Shown here: one piece after another, positions 43,498 to 52,186 of the stretch
Layout of the letters: every line of letters begins with the position of its first letter
Numbering within the stretch: the stretch's first letter is position 1
Source: an uncultured Fodinibius sp.
GTDB taxonomy: Bacteria; Bacteroidota; Rhodothermia; Balneolales; Balneolaceae
Direction of reading: 5' to 3'
NCBI GenBank assembly: GCA_913056235.1
Contig: CAJXMW010000007.1
Location: 62,001 to 126,000 of the forward strand
DNA length: 64,000 bases
Made by a program: the position numbers and the translations under genes
Notes under the pieces: model-generated
What the model saw: the letters and a program-made list of their open reading frames with translations, nothing else
Database searches by the model: none
What the model was told of the DNA's origin: nothing

Positions 43498-45375
43498 TTA
43501 TTTCTTATCCAGGAGTTTAACTTCAATATTTGTAGGATGCTCGGGGGTGTGATATACCCGCTGTATTGCATTCTGGAAGTCGCTCTCTTCGGCTTTAAAA
43601 ATATTGGGGACATACTTTTGGGGATTCAAATCAATAAGAGGAAACCACGTACTCTGAATTTGAACCTGGATTTTATGTCCTTTCTGGAAGGTATGGTATA
43701 CATCCTGCAGCGGTAGATCCACATATGTAATTTTATTCGGTTTGAAAGGTTTGGGCTTTTCATAACTATCCCGGAAACGACCGCGGATAACTTCGCTGCG
43801 CACCATCTGATGATAGTTATCAAGCTCAACGCCATCGGGCGTATGCTCCGTTTCAGGTGTGCTGGCCGGATAAACGTCTATAATTTTTACTACCCAGTCG
43901 GATGCTGTGCCTGATGTCGAAACGTAGAGATTTGCCAGCATGTCGCCCGCAAGTGTTACATCTTCTTTCAGGACTTCAGTCTCAAAGGTAATGACATCCG
44001 GACGCCGTGCGGCAAACCGCTGATCGTCGGTCATGTAATCCGCAGGAGTAAAAACCAGATCATTTTCCTCTTTATAGGGCACAGGATTTTCAATGTCACT
44101 TTCGTACTCGGTAAACTTATCACCAGCCTTGTTAGGCTTTTGATCATTCAGTGATCCATCACCGTGAATATACCACGATTTTTTTTGGGCCTTCTGTGGT
44201 GGCCAGTCGCTAAACTTACTCCATGATTTTGTGCCGGTATCAAACATGTAAGCCTCCGGCAGTTTGCCCATATCTTTTCCTTTTAGATGTTTCATAAAGA
44301 ATGGGTATTCAATCTCCTTCTGATAGAACTGGGAGACATTCTTACCAAAATAAATTTCGCCAACCATCTGGTGAGTGTTACTACTGGCCCACTGACCGTG
44401 ACTCCAGGGACCTATTACAATGGTGTTTTGTAGCCCCGGATTCTTTTCTTCAATTGATCTGTAGGTATTTAATGGTCCATAGAGATCTTCAGCATCAAAC
44501 CAGCCGCCGACGGTCATTACCGGATGGTCTATGTTTTCGAGATGGGGCAGGATATTTCGTTTTTGCCAGAACGCATCATAATTGGGATGGTTCTTAAGCT
44601 CTTGCCAAAAGAAATTTTCTTTGGAATAATATTTATCTGCCTTCGTCAAAGGAGTAATCGAATCGTAGAAATAATAGCCATCCTGGGTACCCGTTTGGGC
44701 AAAGTCGTACCATGCTGTATCTGTTGGAGCTTCCTGCTGGATACCGAAAAGCGGGGTGACGAACCAGTAGCTCATGAGGTAGGCCCCGTGGTGGTGAAAG
44801 TCATCAAAGAAGAAGTCCGAAATTGGCGCCTGAGGTGAGGAGGCCGCCATAGCTGGATGGGCATCCGGTAATCCTGCCGTGGTATAAAAACCCGGATAGG
44901 AAATACCCCATTGACCCACTTTACCATTGTTATTTGGGATATTATTCACGAGCCATTCAACAGTATCATAGGTATCAGAACTTTCATCTATTTCATCCTC
45001 ATCCGATTTATTAGGCGTCATGGTCGTATAATGTCCTTCCGACATCCAGCGGCCACGAACATCCTGGCAAACGATGATAAATCCTTCTTTCTGCATGTAG
45101 GGATTGGAAATAATCTGCTCGGGTATCCTTCCTTCTTCATAAGGACGACAGCTGTAGGGCGTGCGTTTCATCAGGATTGGATATTCCTGGGAGGTATCTT
45201 GGGGAGCATAGACTACGGTATGCAATTTAACCCCGTCACGCATTTCAATATCATATTGCGACTTAACGTAATCACTGCTTGAAAAGGAATTGTCTTGTCC
45301 CAGGGCGGGAATGGTGATGAGTACTAGAAGACTAAATAGAAATAAACGATGGACAAATTTTTTTCGCTCTTCCAT
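43498..45375 (-). CDS. secreted CocE/NonD-family (S15-like) hydrolase
   Basis: A 625-residue exported alpha/beta hydrolase; signal peptide to about residue 27 (ITIPALGQ). The substrate-binding start IEMRDGVKLHTVVYAP, RGRWMSEG (oxyanion Tyr/Trp region) and nucleophile motif GQWGISYPGFY (Ser about 159) define the family; the acid/base residues are in WFDAEDLYGP and WSHGQW. The C-terminal jelly-roll domain (about 430-620) is present. Members are alpha-amino acid ester hydrolases, glutaryl-ACA acylases or X-Pro peptidases, so the natural role is probably peptide or ester scavenging in the periplasm. Monocistronic. Confidence 0.92.
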   Translation of the reverse strand: MEERKKFVHRLFLFSLLVLITIPALGQDNSFSSSDYVKSQYDIEMRDGVKLHTVVYAPQDTSQEYPILMKRTPYSCRPYEEGRIPEQIISNPYMQKEGFIIVCQDVRGRWMSEGHYTTMTPNKSDEDEIDESSDTYDTVEWLVNNIPNNNGKVGQWGISYPGFYTTAGLPDAHPAMAASSPQAPISDFFFDDFHHHGAYLMSYWFVTPLFGIQQEAPTDTAWYDFAQTGTQDGYYFYDSITPLTKADKYYSKENFFWQELKNHPNYDAFWQKRNILPHLENIDHPVMTVGGWFDAEDLYGPLNTYRSIEEKNPGLQNTIVIGPWSHGQWASSNTHQMVGEIYFGKNVSQFYQKEIEYPFFMKHLKGKDMGKLPEAYMFDTGTKSWSKFSDWPPQKAQKKSWYIHGDGSLNDQKPNKAGDKFTEYESDIENPVPYKEENDLVFTPADYMTDDQRFAARRPDVITFETEVLKEDVTLAGDMLANLYVSTSGTASDWVVKIIDVYPASTPETEHTPDGVELDNYHQMVRSEVIRGRFRDSYEKPKPFKPNKITYVDLPLQDVYHTFQKGHKIQVQIQSTWFPLIDLNPQKYVPNIFKAEESDFQNAIQRVYHTPEHPTNIEVKLLDKK

Positions 45376-45756
45376 GTTGGGTTCTTTCTTTAATTATGGG
45401 TTGTGGAAAAAATAGTTGCTTTAGGCTATAATAAAACAGGAAAATTGAAATAAATCTGCTTGCCTATAACAAATGGTTGTCTATACATATATCTGCAAAA
45501 GTTGAATATAAAAAGATTCGGCGATGACCGGTATCGACTTTTAATACTTTTACTCCAGGTTGATCAGCTAAAATGGACCAGCAGTTCTATATTAAAATCA
45601 GGGAAGTTACATTATTTGGATCAACAAGGGGAGAAGTATAGAAAATGAATGGGCAGAGGTGCATTCTATGTATTCTCCCAACTTTGGTTACGCTGTTGTA
45701 GACAGATGGGCCACAAATTACTTAACTCGTGTACAAACTTATAATTCTGAGGTTAT
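45376..45756. other. 381-base intergenic region
   Basis: AT-rich DNA between two divergent genes. No convincing ORF, RNA gene or strong hairpin; it should contain both promoters. Confidence 0.55.
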
Positions 45757-46293
45757 ATGGATTTATCTTGGTTAACAACTTCATTTTCGGCAGTGATCAT
45801 GATAATCATCACCACTATTGGTATTTATCTGGCGCTGATATTCTATACCCGTATTGCCGGTCTCCGTTCTTTTTCTAAAATGTCCAGCTTTGACTTTGCA
45901 GTAACTGTTGCTATTGGTTCATTAATTGCCAGTACGATTTTAGTAAAAGATCCTCCGTTGCTACAGGGAATTGTAGCGCTTGGCGTACTTTATGCTGTTC
46001 AAATGGGAGTAGCCTCTTTGAGGGGGCATTCAACCGTCATGAGTAAGCTGGTGGACAATAAACCGCTTTTACTGATGAATGGTACTGATGTGCTTGATCA
46101 TAATCTCAAAAGGGCAAATGTGACGTATGCTGACCTACGGGCCAAGCTACGGGAGGCTAACGTGACACAGATGAACCAGGTAAAAGCGGTTGTAATGGAG
46201 GCGACCGGAGATATTTCCGTCCTTCATCATGCTAATAAAAATCACGAAGTAGATGCAGTATTGTTGCAAGAAGTGCAGGGTTGGGATGAGTAA
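45757..46293 (+). CDS. DUF421 (YetF-like) membrane protein
   Basis: A 178-residue protein with three N-terminal helices (about 10-32, 45-62, 68-88) and the cytoplasmic DUF421 domain. Family motifs: RIAGLRSFSKMSSFDFAVTV (about 32-51), then NKPLLLMNGTDV and RANVTYADLRAKLREANV. The end (EVDAVLLQEVQGWDE) is variable. Function is unknown; in Bacillus relatives such proteins are linked to spore and envelope traits. About 290 noncoding bases follow before the YtxH gene. Confidence 0.9.
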   Translation: MDLSWLTTSFSAVIMIIITTIGIYLALIFYTRIAGLRSFSKMSSFDFAVTVAIGSLIASTILVKDPPLLQGIVALGVLYAVQMGVASLRGHSTVMSKLVDNKPLLLMNGTDVLDHNLKRANVTYADLRAKLREANVTQMNQVKAVVMEATGDISVLHHANKNHEVDAVLLQEVQGWDE

Positions 46294-46585
46294 AATCCTC
46301 ACCTTTGCCTGCATAGGAGAAGAAAGTTAATTATTCAAAGCACAGAAAGATGCTGTAGGAAATAGTCTATCATCTCATAGAGAAGGGTCAGCTGAAGGAA
46401 TTCGGCGGGGCTTTTATTTCTGGGATGACGCCACTCGATATCAATAGCTTTTTTATCTAGAATTGGGAACATCAACAGCATATTGTTGCTAAAAGTTGAT
46501 GTAGCAATAGATTCTAACGGATTAATCTCAGGTATTTCGCTACATTAATTTTATACCTTATTCCCTAATTAAAAACAGCAAAGCT

Positions 46586-46975
46586 ATGAAAAAAGGAAGA
46601 GTGATTTTAGCTACTTTAACCGGTGTGGCCAGCGGCACAATATTGGGACTTTTATTTGCGCCTGACAAAGGGGCAAAGACCCGCAAGAAAATCTCCCAGA
46701 AAGGAGATGATTATTTACAGAAAATGAGAAAGGATATTGACGAACTGCGTGGATATCTGAATGATAAAGTCAAGAAAACCCAAAAAGAGATTGATGAACT
46801 TGAGGATGAGGCAACTCAAACTGCGAAAACGGTTGTTGAAGATGCAAGTGAGATGTCCAACAATCTGGAAGATTGGACTAAGGAAGAACTCTATCAGCGG
46901 GCCAAAAAAGAGAAGATCAGCGGCTATTCCAAGATGAATAAGGACGAGCTTATTGAAGCATTAAAAAATAATTAA
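46586..46975 (+). CDS. YtxH-like protein with C-terminal Rho_N/SAP-like domain
   Basis: A 129-residue protein. An N-terminal hydrophobic helix (about 7-25, ILATLTGVASGTILGLLFAP) with the DKGAKTRKKI tail is the YtxH signature. A long charged coiled coil (about 35-90) follows. The last ~35 residues (WTKEELYQRAKKEKI, then YSKMNKDELIEAL) form a Rho-N-terminal-like helical module often tied to nucleic-acid binding. It is anchored in the membrane, with the rest inside. YtxH proteins are general stress proteins; the added Rho_N-type end might contact nucleic acid (inference). Confidence 0.88.
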   Translation: MKKGRVILATLTGVASGTILGLLFAPDKGAKTRKKISQKGDDYLQKMRKDIDELRGYLNDKVKKTQKEIDELEDEATQTAKTVVEDASEMSNNLEDWTKEELYQRAKKEKISGYSKMNKDELIEALKNN

Positions 46976-47035
46976 ATGCGTTACAGTAATTTGATAGAAT
47001 ACGGTTTTGAAAGGGAATGTTGTAGGTAACCAAAA

Positions 47036-47059
47036 TAGTGTGTACTTTAATACACACTA
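47036..47059. promoter_or_regulatory. operator-like dyad in front of the metal operon
   Basis: Perfect 9-bp arms, TAGTGTGTA and TACACACTA, flank a 6-base spacer. It lies 23 bases upstream of the proposed MerC start and covers an alternative GTG start at 47038. Its size fits a dimer-of-dimers site for a ribbon-helix-helix or Fur/Zur-type repressor; the third gene of this operon encodes a ribbon-helix-helix protein. Confidence 0.65.
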
Positions 47060-47082
47060 AAATATTTACCAGTGCGATTTTT

Positions 47083-47475
47083 GTGTTTTCAAAAGCTTTT
47101 TGGGATCGGATCGGCATTTTCTTGTCAGGGTTGTGTGCAATACACTGTCTATTTTTCCCAGTAGTTATAGCCCTATTGCCCCTTTGGCCCTTTGCTGAAT
47201 CAATTCATGCCTGGACCCATCCAATCCTATTCTTGCTGATAGCTCCTACGGTATATTTTGCAGTTCGATTTGACAATGTGCCTAATCGCATTCCGCAGTT
47301 TTTATTTACCGGTCTTGCCGTGATTGCCTTAGCTTGGTTGCTGCATGATTGGCTGGGCTTACTGGCAGAATCGGTGGTGACCCTGGGTGGTAGTGCTTTG
47401 TTAGTTGCCGGGCATTGGTTGAACTACCGTCACCATATCGAGTCAGCTACCAAGAAACCTAATTTGAATTATTAA
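47083..47475 (+). CDS. MerC-domain membrane protein
   Basis: A 130-residue protein with four membrane helices. The metal motif GLCAIHCLFFPVV (Cys and His, about 13-25) in the first helix is diagnostic of MerC-type transporters, which take up mercury or other soft metals; the genomic setting points to zinc or another transition metal. The frame remains open to a GTG at 47038, but that start lies inside the dyad at 47036-47059, so GTG at 47083 is preferred. It starts a likely operon with the ZIP transporter 8 bases after its stop. Confidence 0.8.
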   Translation: MFSKAFWDRIGIFLSGLCAIHCLFFPVVIALLPLWPFAESIHAWTHPILFLLIAPTVYFAVRFDNVPNRIPQFLFTGLAVIALAWLLHDWLGLLAESVVTLGGSALLVAGHWLNYRHHIESATKKPNLNY

Positions 47476-47483
47476 AGAGGTAC

Positions 47484-48305
47484 ATGTCAGATAAAGTTGT
47501 TGCATATAGTACTATAGCGATGTTATGCATCTTAACTTTTATAGCAGCGCTATTGTCAAACTGGAAAATTATTGGCATTTCATGGATAGCCTTTGGAGCT
47601 ATGGCTCTGGCTATTCCAATGGGCATTAAAGCAGCTGGTCAAACGCAACTCAATTATTTGGTTGCTGGTTACGGATTGACTAGCGGAGCCATGATCACAA
47701 GTGCAGCTATCTTCTTAGTGCCTACGGCAATTAATCATCATCCGGTGTATGGCGGATTAGGGATTGCAGTTGGTATTATGACTGGGTTTGCGATGCATAC
47801 CTTTAACCACAGCTTAACGCATACTTCATTATCAACTCATCCGGTAATACTGGAACTGACAACTCATGCGCTTACTGCCGGAGTAACAATCGGGATGGTG
47901 TATGCTGCGATGCCTAACCTCGGCATACTGCTGGGTATTGCAATTGTAACTCATAAAGGGCCGGCCGGTTACGCTGCTGCCCGTCGTCTTGCCATGCGAG
48001 GTAACTCACCGCTGCTGCTCCTGCTGCCTGCTTCTGCTTTAGGACTAGCAGCTCTGCCCGTAAGTATGATACACATTTCGGCAAATGCTATTATTTATGC
48101 TCTTATTTTTGGGTTTGCAACAGGGATCTTTTTTCATGTTGCAATTGACTTTTTACCTGAGTGCGAGATGGGAGGTAACATCCATCAAGATACGGATCTG
48201 GATCACGATGAGCACCACAAGCTGGACCGGTATCGCCGCTGGGCGGTATTGACCACCTTTATCGGAGGGATACTCGTATTTGCTGCCTGGTTTGTAGCCT
48301 ACTAG
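47484..48305 (+). CDS. ZIP-family metal transporter
   Basis: A 273-residue protein with about eight membrane helices. The metal path is seen in HTFNHSLTH (about 110-118), ELTTHALTAGVTIG (helix with a His) and THKGPAGYAAARR (the ZIP signature His-Lys-x-Pro region), then FFHVAIDFLPECE near the end. A His/Asp-rich loop (HQDTDLDHDEHH, about 233-244) may sense or collect metal. ZIP proteins import Zn2+, Fe2+ or Mn2+. It lies between MerC (8 bases) and the ribbon-helix-helix gene (28 bases) on one strand, suggesting a metal-uptake operon under local control. Confidence 0.9.
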   Translation: MSDKVVAYSTIAMLCILTFIAALLSNWKIIGISWIAFGAMALAIPMGIKAAGQTQLNYLVAGYGLTSGAMITSAAIFLVPTAINHHPVYGGLGIAVGIMTGFAMHTFNHSLTHTSLSTHPVILELTTHALTAGVTIGMVYAAMPNLGILLGIAIVTHKGPAGYAAARRLAMRGNSPLLLLLPASALGLAALPVSMIHISANAIIYALIFGFATGIFFHVAIDFLPECEMGGNIHQDTDLDHDEHHKLDRYRRWAVLTTFIGGILVFAAWFVAY

Positions 48306-48333
48306 ATAAAAAGAAATATAAGCAGGATCTGTT

Positions 48334-48669
48334 ATGAAACGACTCAATTTTACGCTCGATAACGACACCGTTAAGCTGTTGGAAGATTTGGCCAACAAAT
48401 ATTATAACGGCAATAAATCGCAGACGGTACGTGCAGCGCTCGAAAGCCTGGCTGCTCATACCGGACATGAAGGGTGGGTGATTGCTGGCTATACCCCCAA
48501 GGAGCTGGATGATGAGAATTCGTGCCATAGTTGTGGAGAGTCACACCAGAAGGGAGAAATCCTGTATCGTCCTGTTTTTGAGCGGGGCACGAGTCCCGAG
48601 GCGCTGAACCAGATGCCCTCTGAAGACTGGCTGGATTGCCCCCAGTGTGCCGAGAAACACATACAGTAG
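48334..48669 (+). CDS. ribbon-helix-helix protein with a zinc-ribbon-like C-terminus
   Basis: A 111-residue protein. Residues 1-45 form a CopG/MetJ-type ribbon-helix-helix: MKRLNFTLDNDTVKLLEDLA, then YYNGNKSQTVRAALESLA. The C-terminal part carries CHSCGESH (about 64-71) and CPQCAEKH (about 102-109), two knuckles that could bind one zinc ion. The order, DNA-binding domain then metal site, is what a metal-sensing repressor needs. It is the last gene of the MerC-ZIP group and could bind the dyad at 47036-47059. This regulatory role is inference; the protein family has no name known to me. Confidence 0.75.
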   Translation: MKRLNFTLDNDTVKLLEDLANKYYNGNKSQTVRAALESLAAHTGHEGWVIAGYTPKELDDENSCHSCGESHQKGEILYRPVFERGTSPEALNQMPSEDWLDCPQCAEKHIQ

Positions 48670-48734
48670 AGAGTTATTTTCAGCTCCCTTCTTATTTTGC
48701 AGAGGATGATAACGATATTTGATTGGTATTACAC

Positions 48735-49817
48735 TTACTTATCCCAGCCAAATATCTTCTTAACTGAAGTGATTGTGATTGAGTATCGCTCCGTTCCTCT
48801 CGTCCCAAGCAGGTAACCTACTGGCTGCAGTTCGGGGATGTTTTCGCAGACAATTTTAAACATTGCAAGATAGGGGATGATCATAAACATGCCGGGCAAT
48901 CCCCAAATCATGCCGCCTGCTATAAGTGAGAGAATAGTCACTAGTGGATTTATTTCAACATATGAGCCTGTGATGTTGGGTGTTAGAATATTATTCTCGA
49001 TAAACTGCACGATAAAGAACTGTATCACTACCGCCAGTGATAGGGCAGGTGATTGGGTTGCAAGCACAAAAAGAAATACGATACCATAGCCAATGATCGT
49101 CCCCAAATAAGGGATGAGATTGAATATGGCAGCAATAATCCCCAGCAGCAGCGCATATTTAATGTTGAAAAGATAAAAGCCGAGCGTATTCAATCCGCAT
49201 AAAATCAGAAACACAATGAAGAGTCCTTTCAAATATTTAGGGACTACCTCTGCGGCCTGATCGATAATATCTTGTGCCGCATCCTCATGGTCATTACCCA
49301 CCAACATAGAGACGAAAGTGCGAAATTTGTCGCGGTAGAATAGTAGCAAAAAGGTATAAACGGGAATCAATCCGATAGTGAGCAACGTGTTAGCGGTTCC
49401 GGTAAAAAACTGGGCTACATATTCGCCTGATCCTCTGATGCTTTCTACAATGGAATCCAGTTGTTCTGCGGTAACTCCAAAAGTGCGTCCCAGCGCCCAC
49501 CGAAAGCGGGTGATATTCGTATCAAGTCGCTCTTTAATTGCTGGCAGATCGTCGGTGACAGTCACGACCAGCAGCGTAAGCAAATACACAGCTCCAAGCA
49601 CAAAGGCTAGTGAGCCGATAATTAATATAAAGTTAGTAATAATACGCGGGATGCCCTTGCGCTCCATCTTTTCGGCGGTGGGATACAGTAGATAGGCAAA
49701 AAGAATAGAGAAAAAGAGCGGTACGAGCAGTTGCCGCGTGATAATTAAAGTGGCTATGATCGCGAAAACCAGTAGCAGCCGGATGAGATATCGGAGTGAT
49801 GTTGGATATTGGTCCAT
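48735..49817 (-). CDS. AI-2E family (PerM-like) transporter
   Basis: A 360-residue membrane protein. The N-terminal helix pair (about 12-70) with LVPLFFSILFAYLLYPTAEKMERKGIPR-type sequence (family region near residue 28-55), a soluble helical segment (about 85-140) and the later helices with LLGIIAAIFNLIPYLGTIIG and LIAGGMIWGLPGMFMI match the AI-2E/PerM family. These are putative exporters or antiporters (TqsA, YdiK); the substrate is unsure and a quorum-signal role should not be assumed. It faces the metal operon and stands alone. Confidence 0.93.
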   Translation of the reverse strand: MDQYPTSLRYLIRLLLVFAIIATLIITRQLLVPLFFSILFAYLLYPTAEKMERKGIPRIITNFILIIGSLAFVLGAVYLLTLLVVTVTDDLPAIKERLDTNITRFRWALGRTFGVTAEQLDSIVESIRGSGEYVAQFFTGTANTLLTIGLIPVYTFLLLFYRDKFRTFVSMLVGNDHEDAAQDIIDQAAEVVPKYLKGLFIVFLILCGLNTLGFYLFNIKYALLLGIIAAIFNLIPYLGTIIGYGIVFLFVLATQSPALSLAVVIQFFIVQFIENNILTPNITGSYVEINPLVTILSLIAGGMIWGLPGMFMIIPYLAMFKIVCENIPELQPVGYLLGTRGTERYSITITSVKKIFGWDK

Positions 49818-49921
49818 AAAAAAAGTAGTTGTTATATCCGTTAAAGTTGTGGATATATCGCGGTTGCACTAAGATCAGTAATTTTAATAGCTACTAGCTT
49901 CAGGGAGTTGTACTCCGGTTG

Positions 49922-51091
49922 TCAATTATTGTTCAGTGTAGATTCAATTTCTTCAATTACTTCTCCTTGTAGTTCATGGATTTTTTTGGGAGAAAGCTTA
50001 TTGGCAATTTCCAGCGCGCATCCCCAGGACAGCGTTACGCCTGCTCCGCCGTGGCCATAGTTGTGTATAACCTGGTTGTTATCAAGCGTTTCGGATTCCA
50101 GTCGCAACCCGTTGGTACGATTGCGGATGTATCTGTATCCCACCGATGGTTGCAGATCATTGGAGCTATTCAGTGAAGCATCAAACGTAGTGGCCAGAAT
50201 CTCTTTGTTGAGGTCGATGATCTGTCGAGGAAAGGCAACACCGTCAATTTTGTGAGTGATTGACTCGTCACTCTCTTTCCAATCGGTTTGACCTCGTTTC
50301 CCTTCCTGCCGGCTGCCGCCGAGTATCCATCCGTCTTTACGCGGATAGCAGTACACATCGCAGGCATTGCCGTCCTCGTCGGCATAGACCGATGCCTTGG
50401 GCGTGAAATTGTATGAGATAATCTCATCCTTTTTATTGGTAATCAGTGGAGCATTAGGCTTGTGTAGCAGGTGGCCACGCACCACAAGCTGTTGGTCACT
50501 GGGATCCTCGAACAGCTCCGGGCTGCCCGTGCCGGCACAATTGATGATCGTTTCGGACGGCAGATTTGCAATATCTTCGGGTGTTAACTTTTGTTGCGTG
50601 ATGGTTCCACCGCTTTGCTGATAGAGCTCGTAGAGAAATGGCAAATAAAGCGCCCAGTCGGCAAAAATGCAGTCGAAAGCCCAGCCACAGAGTCCATTAA
50701 CACTGGGCCGGCGCGGCACCTTCTCTGGATCCAACTCATCAAAGGGTTGTAGGTTCAGCATCCAGTTGCAATAATCCGGCTGTTCGGTTTGCTCTTCAAA
50801 TATTTCGTAATGTTTATGGATAGTGACGCCCGGGAAAGTCAGTTTTCGCAGCTCGTAAAATATGGATTGCGAACGTTGAAATAGCTCTCTGAGGCGGTTG
50901 GAATAGACCGAATGTGGAATTATTGAGGCCGAGGGAAAGAGGCTGGCAAATTCGGGATTGGAGCGTTTTTCGGTTGTGTTGGCAGCTACCTTGTCAGTGA
51001 TAATTTCCGTTTCGTAACCCAACAGCTGCAAGGTGAGGGCAGAGGTCAAGCCCGACACGCCACCACCTATGACAATAATTTTATTATCCAT
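49922..51091 (-). CDS. FAD-dependent D-amino-acid oxidase-like enzyme
   Basis: A 389-residue flavoprotein. The N-terminal dinucleotide-binding motif VIGGGVSGLTSALTL (about 6-20) and the C-terminal NYGHGGAGVTLSWGCA (about 355-370) are hallmarks of the DAAO/D-aspartate oxidase family. The middle contains RGHLLH and YPRKDGWILGGSRQEG, and YRYIRNRTNGLRLE carries a conserved Arg likely to bind the substrate carboxylate. It should oxidise D-amino acids to 2-oxo acids, giving ammonia and peroxide. It is downstream (115 bases) of a serine/threonine dehydratase-like gene, so amino-acid breakdown (perhaps D-Asp or D-Ser) is a fair guess for the pair. Confidence 0.88.
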   Translation of the reverse strand: MDNKIIVIGGGVSGLTSALTLQLLGYETEIITDKVAANTTEKRSNPEFASLFPSASIIPHSVYSNRLRELFQRSQSIFYELRKLTFPGVTIHKHYEIFEEQTEQPDYCNWMLNLQPFDELDPEKVPRRPSVNGLCGWAFDCIFADWALYLPFLYELYQQSGGTITQQKLTPEDIANLPSETIINCAGTGSPELFEDPSDQQLVVRGHLLHKPNAPLITNKKDEIISYNFTPKASVYADEDGNACDVYCYPRKDGWILGGSRQEGKRGQTDWKESDESITHKIDGVAFPRQIIDLNKEILATTFDASLNSSNDLQPSVGYRYIRNRTNGLRLESETLDNNQVIHNYGHGGAGVTLSWGCALEIANKLSPKKIHELQGEVIEEIESTLNNN

Positions 51092-51206
51092 CTATATATT
51101 GTTTACAATAGAACACAGACCAAGCAGATTTTCCACGGTAATTATCTTTGAAAACCTGCAATATCTGTGTAACAGTATTCCATTCATAATTCTAAATTTA
51201 AAATTC

Positions 51207-52178
51207 CTAATTCTCTTGCCAGGGCAGGTGATCTAAATCAATATTGCCTCCCGTGATAATGATTCCTGCCCGTTTATCACCAATATCCACCTTGCCATTA
51301 AACACAGCTGCCACCGGAACCGCGCAGGAGGGTTCAATAATAATTTTCATCCGTTCCCAGATAAATCGCATAGCCTCGACAATTTCGTCCTCAGTGACCG
51401 TGACAATCTCATCCACATGCTCCTGGATGCAGGCGAAGGTCAGCTCGCTGAGCGAGGTTCGCAGCCCGTCGGCCACAGTGTCGGTGCTTTGTACAGGATG
51501 ACGTTCGCCGGTCTTGAAGGAAAGGTAGGCATCATTGGCAACCTCGGGTTCGGTGCCTATAACAGTGGTATCCGGTGACAACCCCGAAGCCGCAATGGCC
51601 GAACCACTCATCAGTCCACCGCCGCCGATGGGGGCCAGAAGTATATCCAGCCCCGGCCGATCTTCGAGCAGTTCTATCGCCGCGCTGCCTTGTCCCTTGA
51701 TGATGTCGGGATTATCGTAGGGGTGAATAAAGGTAGCACCCGTTTTGTCAACTACTTTGGCCAGCGTGGTCTCGCGTCCTTCCTGGGTAGATTCGCTGAA
51801 GGTAATTTCTGCCCCGTAGTCGCGCACGGCATTAACTTTTACTTTGGGGGCATTTCCCGGCATTACAATGTGGGCCGGAATACCGCGTTGTTTTGCAGCC
51901 AGGGCTACGGCTTGGGCATGGTTGCCGGATGAGTGCGTAGCCACCCCATGTTGGGCCTCTTCCTCCGACAACTGACCTATGGCATGGGTTGCGCCGCGAA
52001 ATTTAAAAGCACCAACTTTTTGAAAATTTTCGCACTTAAAAAAAAGTTCACCGCCGGCGCGCTGGTTCACTTTTTGACTGCTCATGACGGGCGTCCGATG
52101 CACTTTATTACGGATTCTGAGATATGCTTTTTGGACTTCCTTGAAAGTGGGTATCGCAGAGACTGAATCAGACATCAT
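51207..52178 (-). CDS. threonine dehydratase/serine racemase-like PLP enzyme
   Basis: A 323-residue fold-type II PLP enzyme. PLP lysine in VGAFKFRGA (about 55), SSGNHAQ loop, IGGGGLMSG phosphate loop (about 170-178) and ITGGN near the C-terminus. The GAFKFRG form groups it with serine racemase, threo-3-hydroxyaspartate ammonia-lyase and catabolic threonine dehydratase. There is no ACT domain. Start ATG 52178 or the next ATG at 52175; the longer frame would run into the preceding gene. It starts 8 bases after the AsmA-like gene and precedes the D-amino-acid oxidase gene. Confidence 0.9.
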   Translation of the reverse strand: MMSDSVSAIPTFKEVQKAYLRIRNKVHRTPVMSSQKVNQRAGGELFFKCENFQKVGAFKFRGATHAIGQLSEEEAQHGVATHSSGNHAQAVALAAKQRGIPAHIVMPGNAPKVKVNAVRDYGAEITFSESTQEGRETTLAKVVDKTGATFIHPYDNPDIIKGQGSAAIELLEDRPGLDILLAPIGGGGLMSGSAIAASGLSPDTTVIGTEPEVANDAYLSFKTGERHPVQSTDTVADGLRTSLSELTFACIQEHVDEIVTVTEDEIVEAMRFIWERMKIIIEPSCAVPVAAVFNGKVDIGDKRAGIIITGGNIDLDHLPWQEN

Positions 52179-52186
52179 TTGATAGT

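Noticed and set aside
48735-49817. Quorum-signal (AI-2) exporter
   Set aside because: The family name is historical; many members have other or unknown substrates and nothing here points to AI-2.
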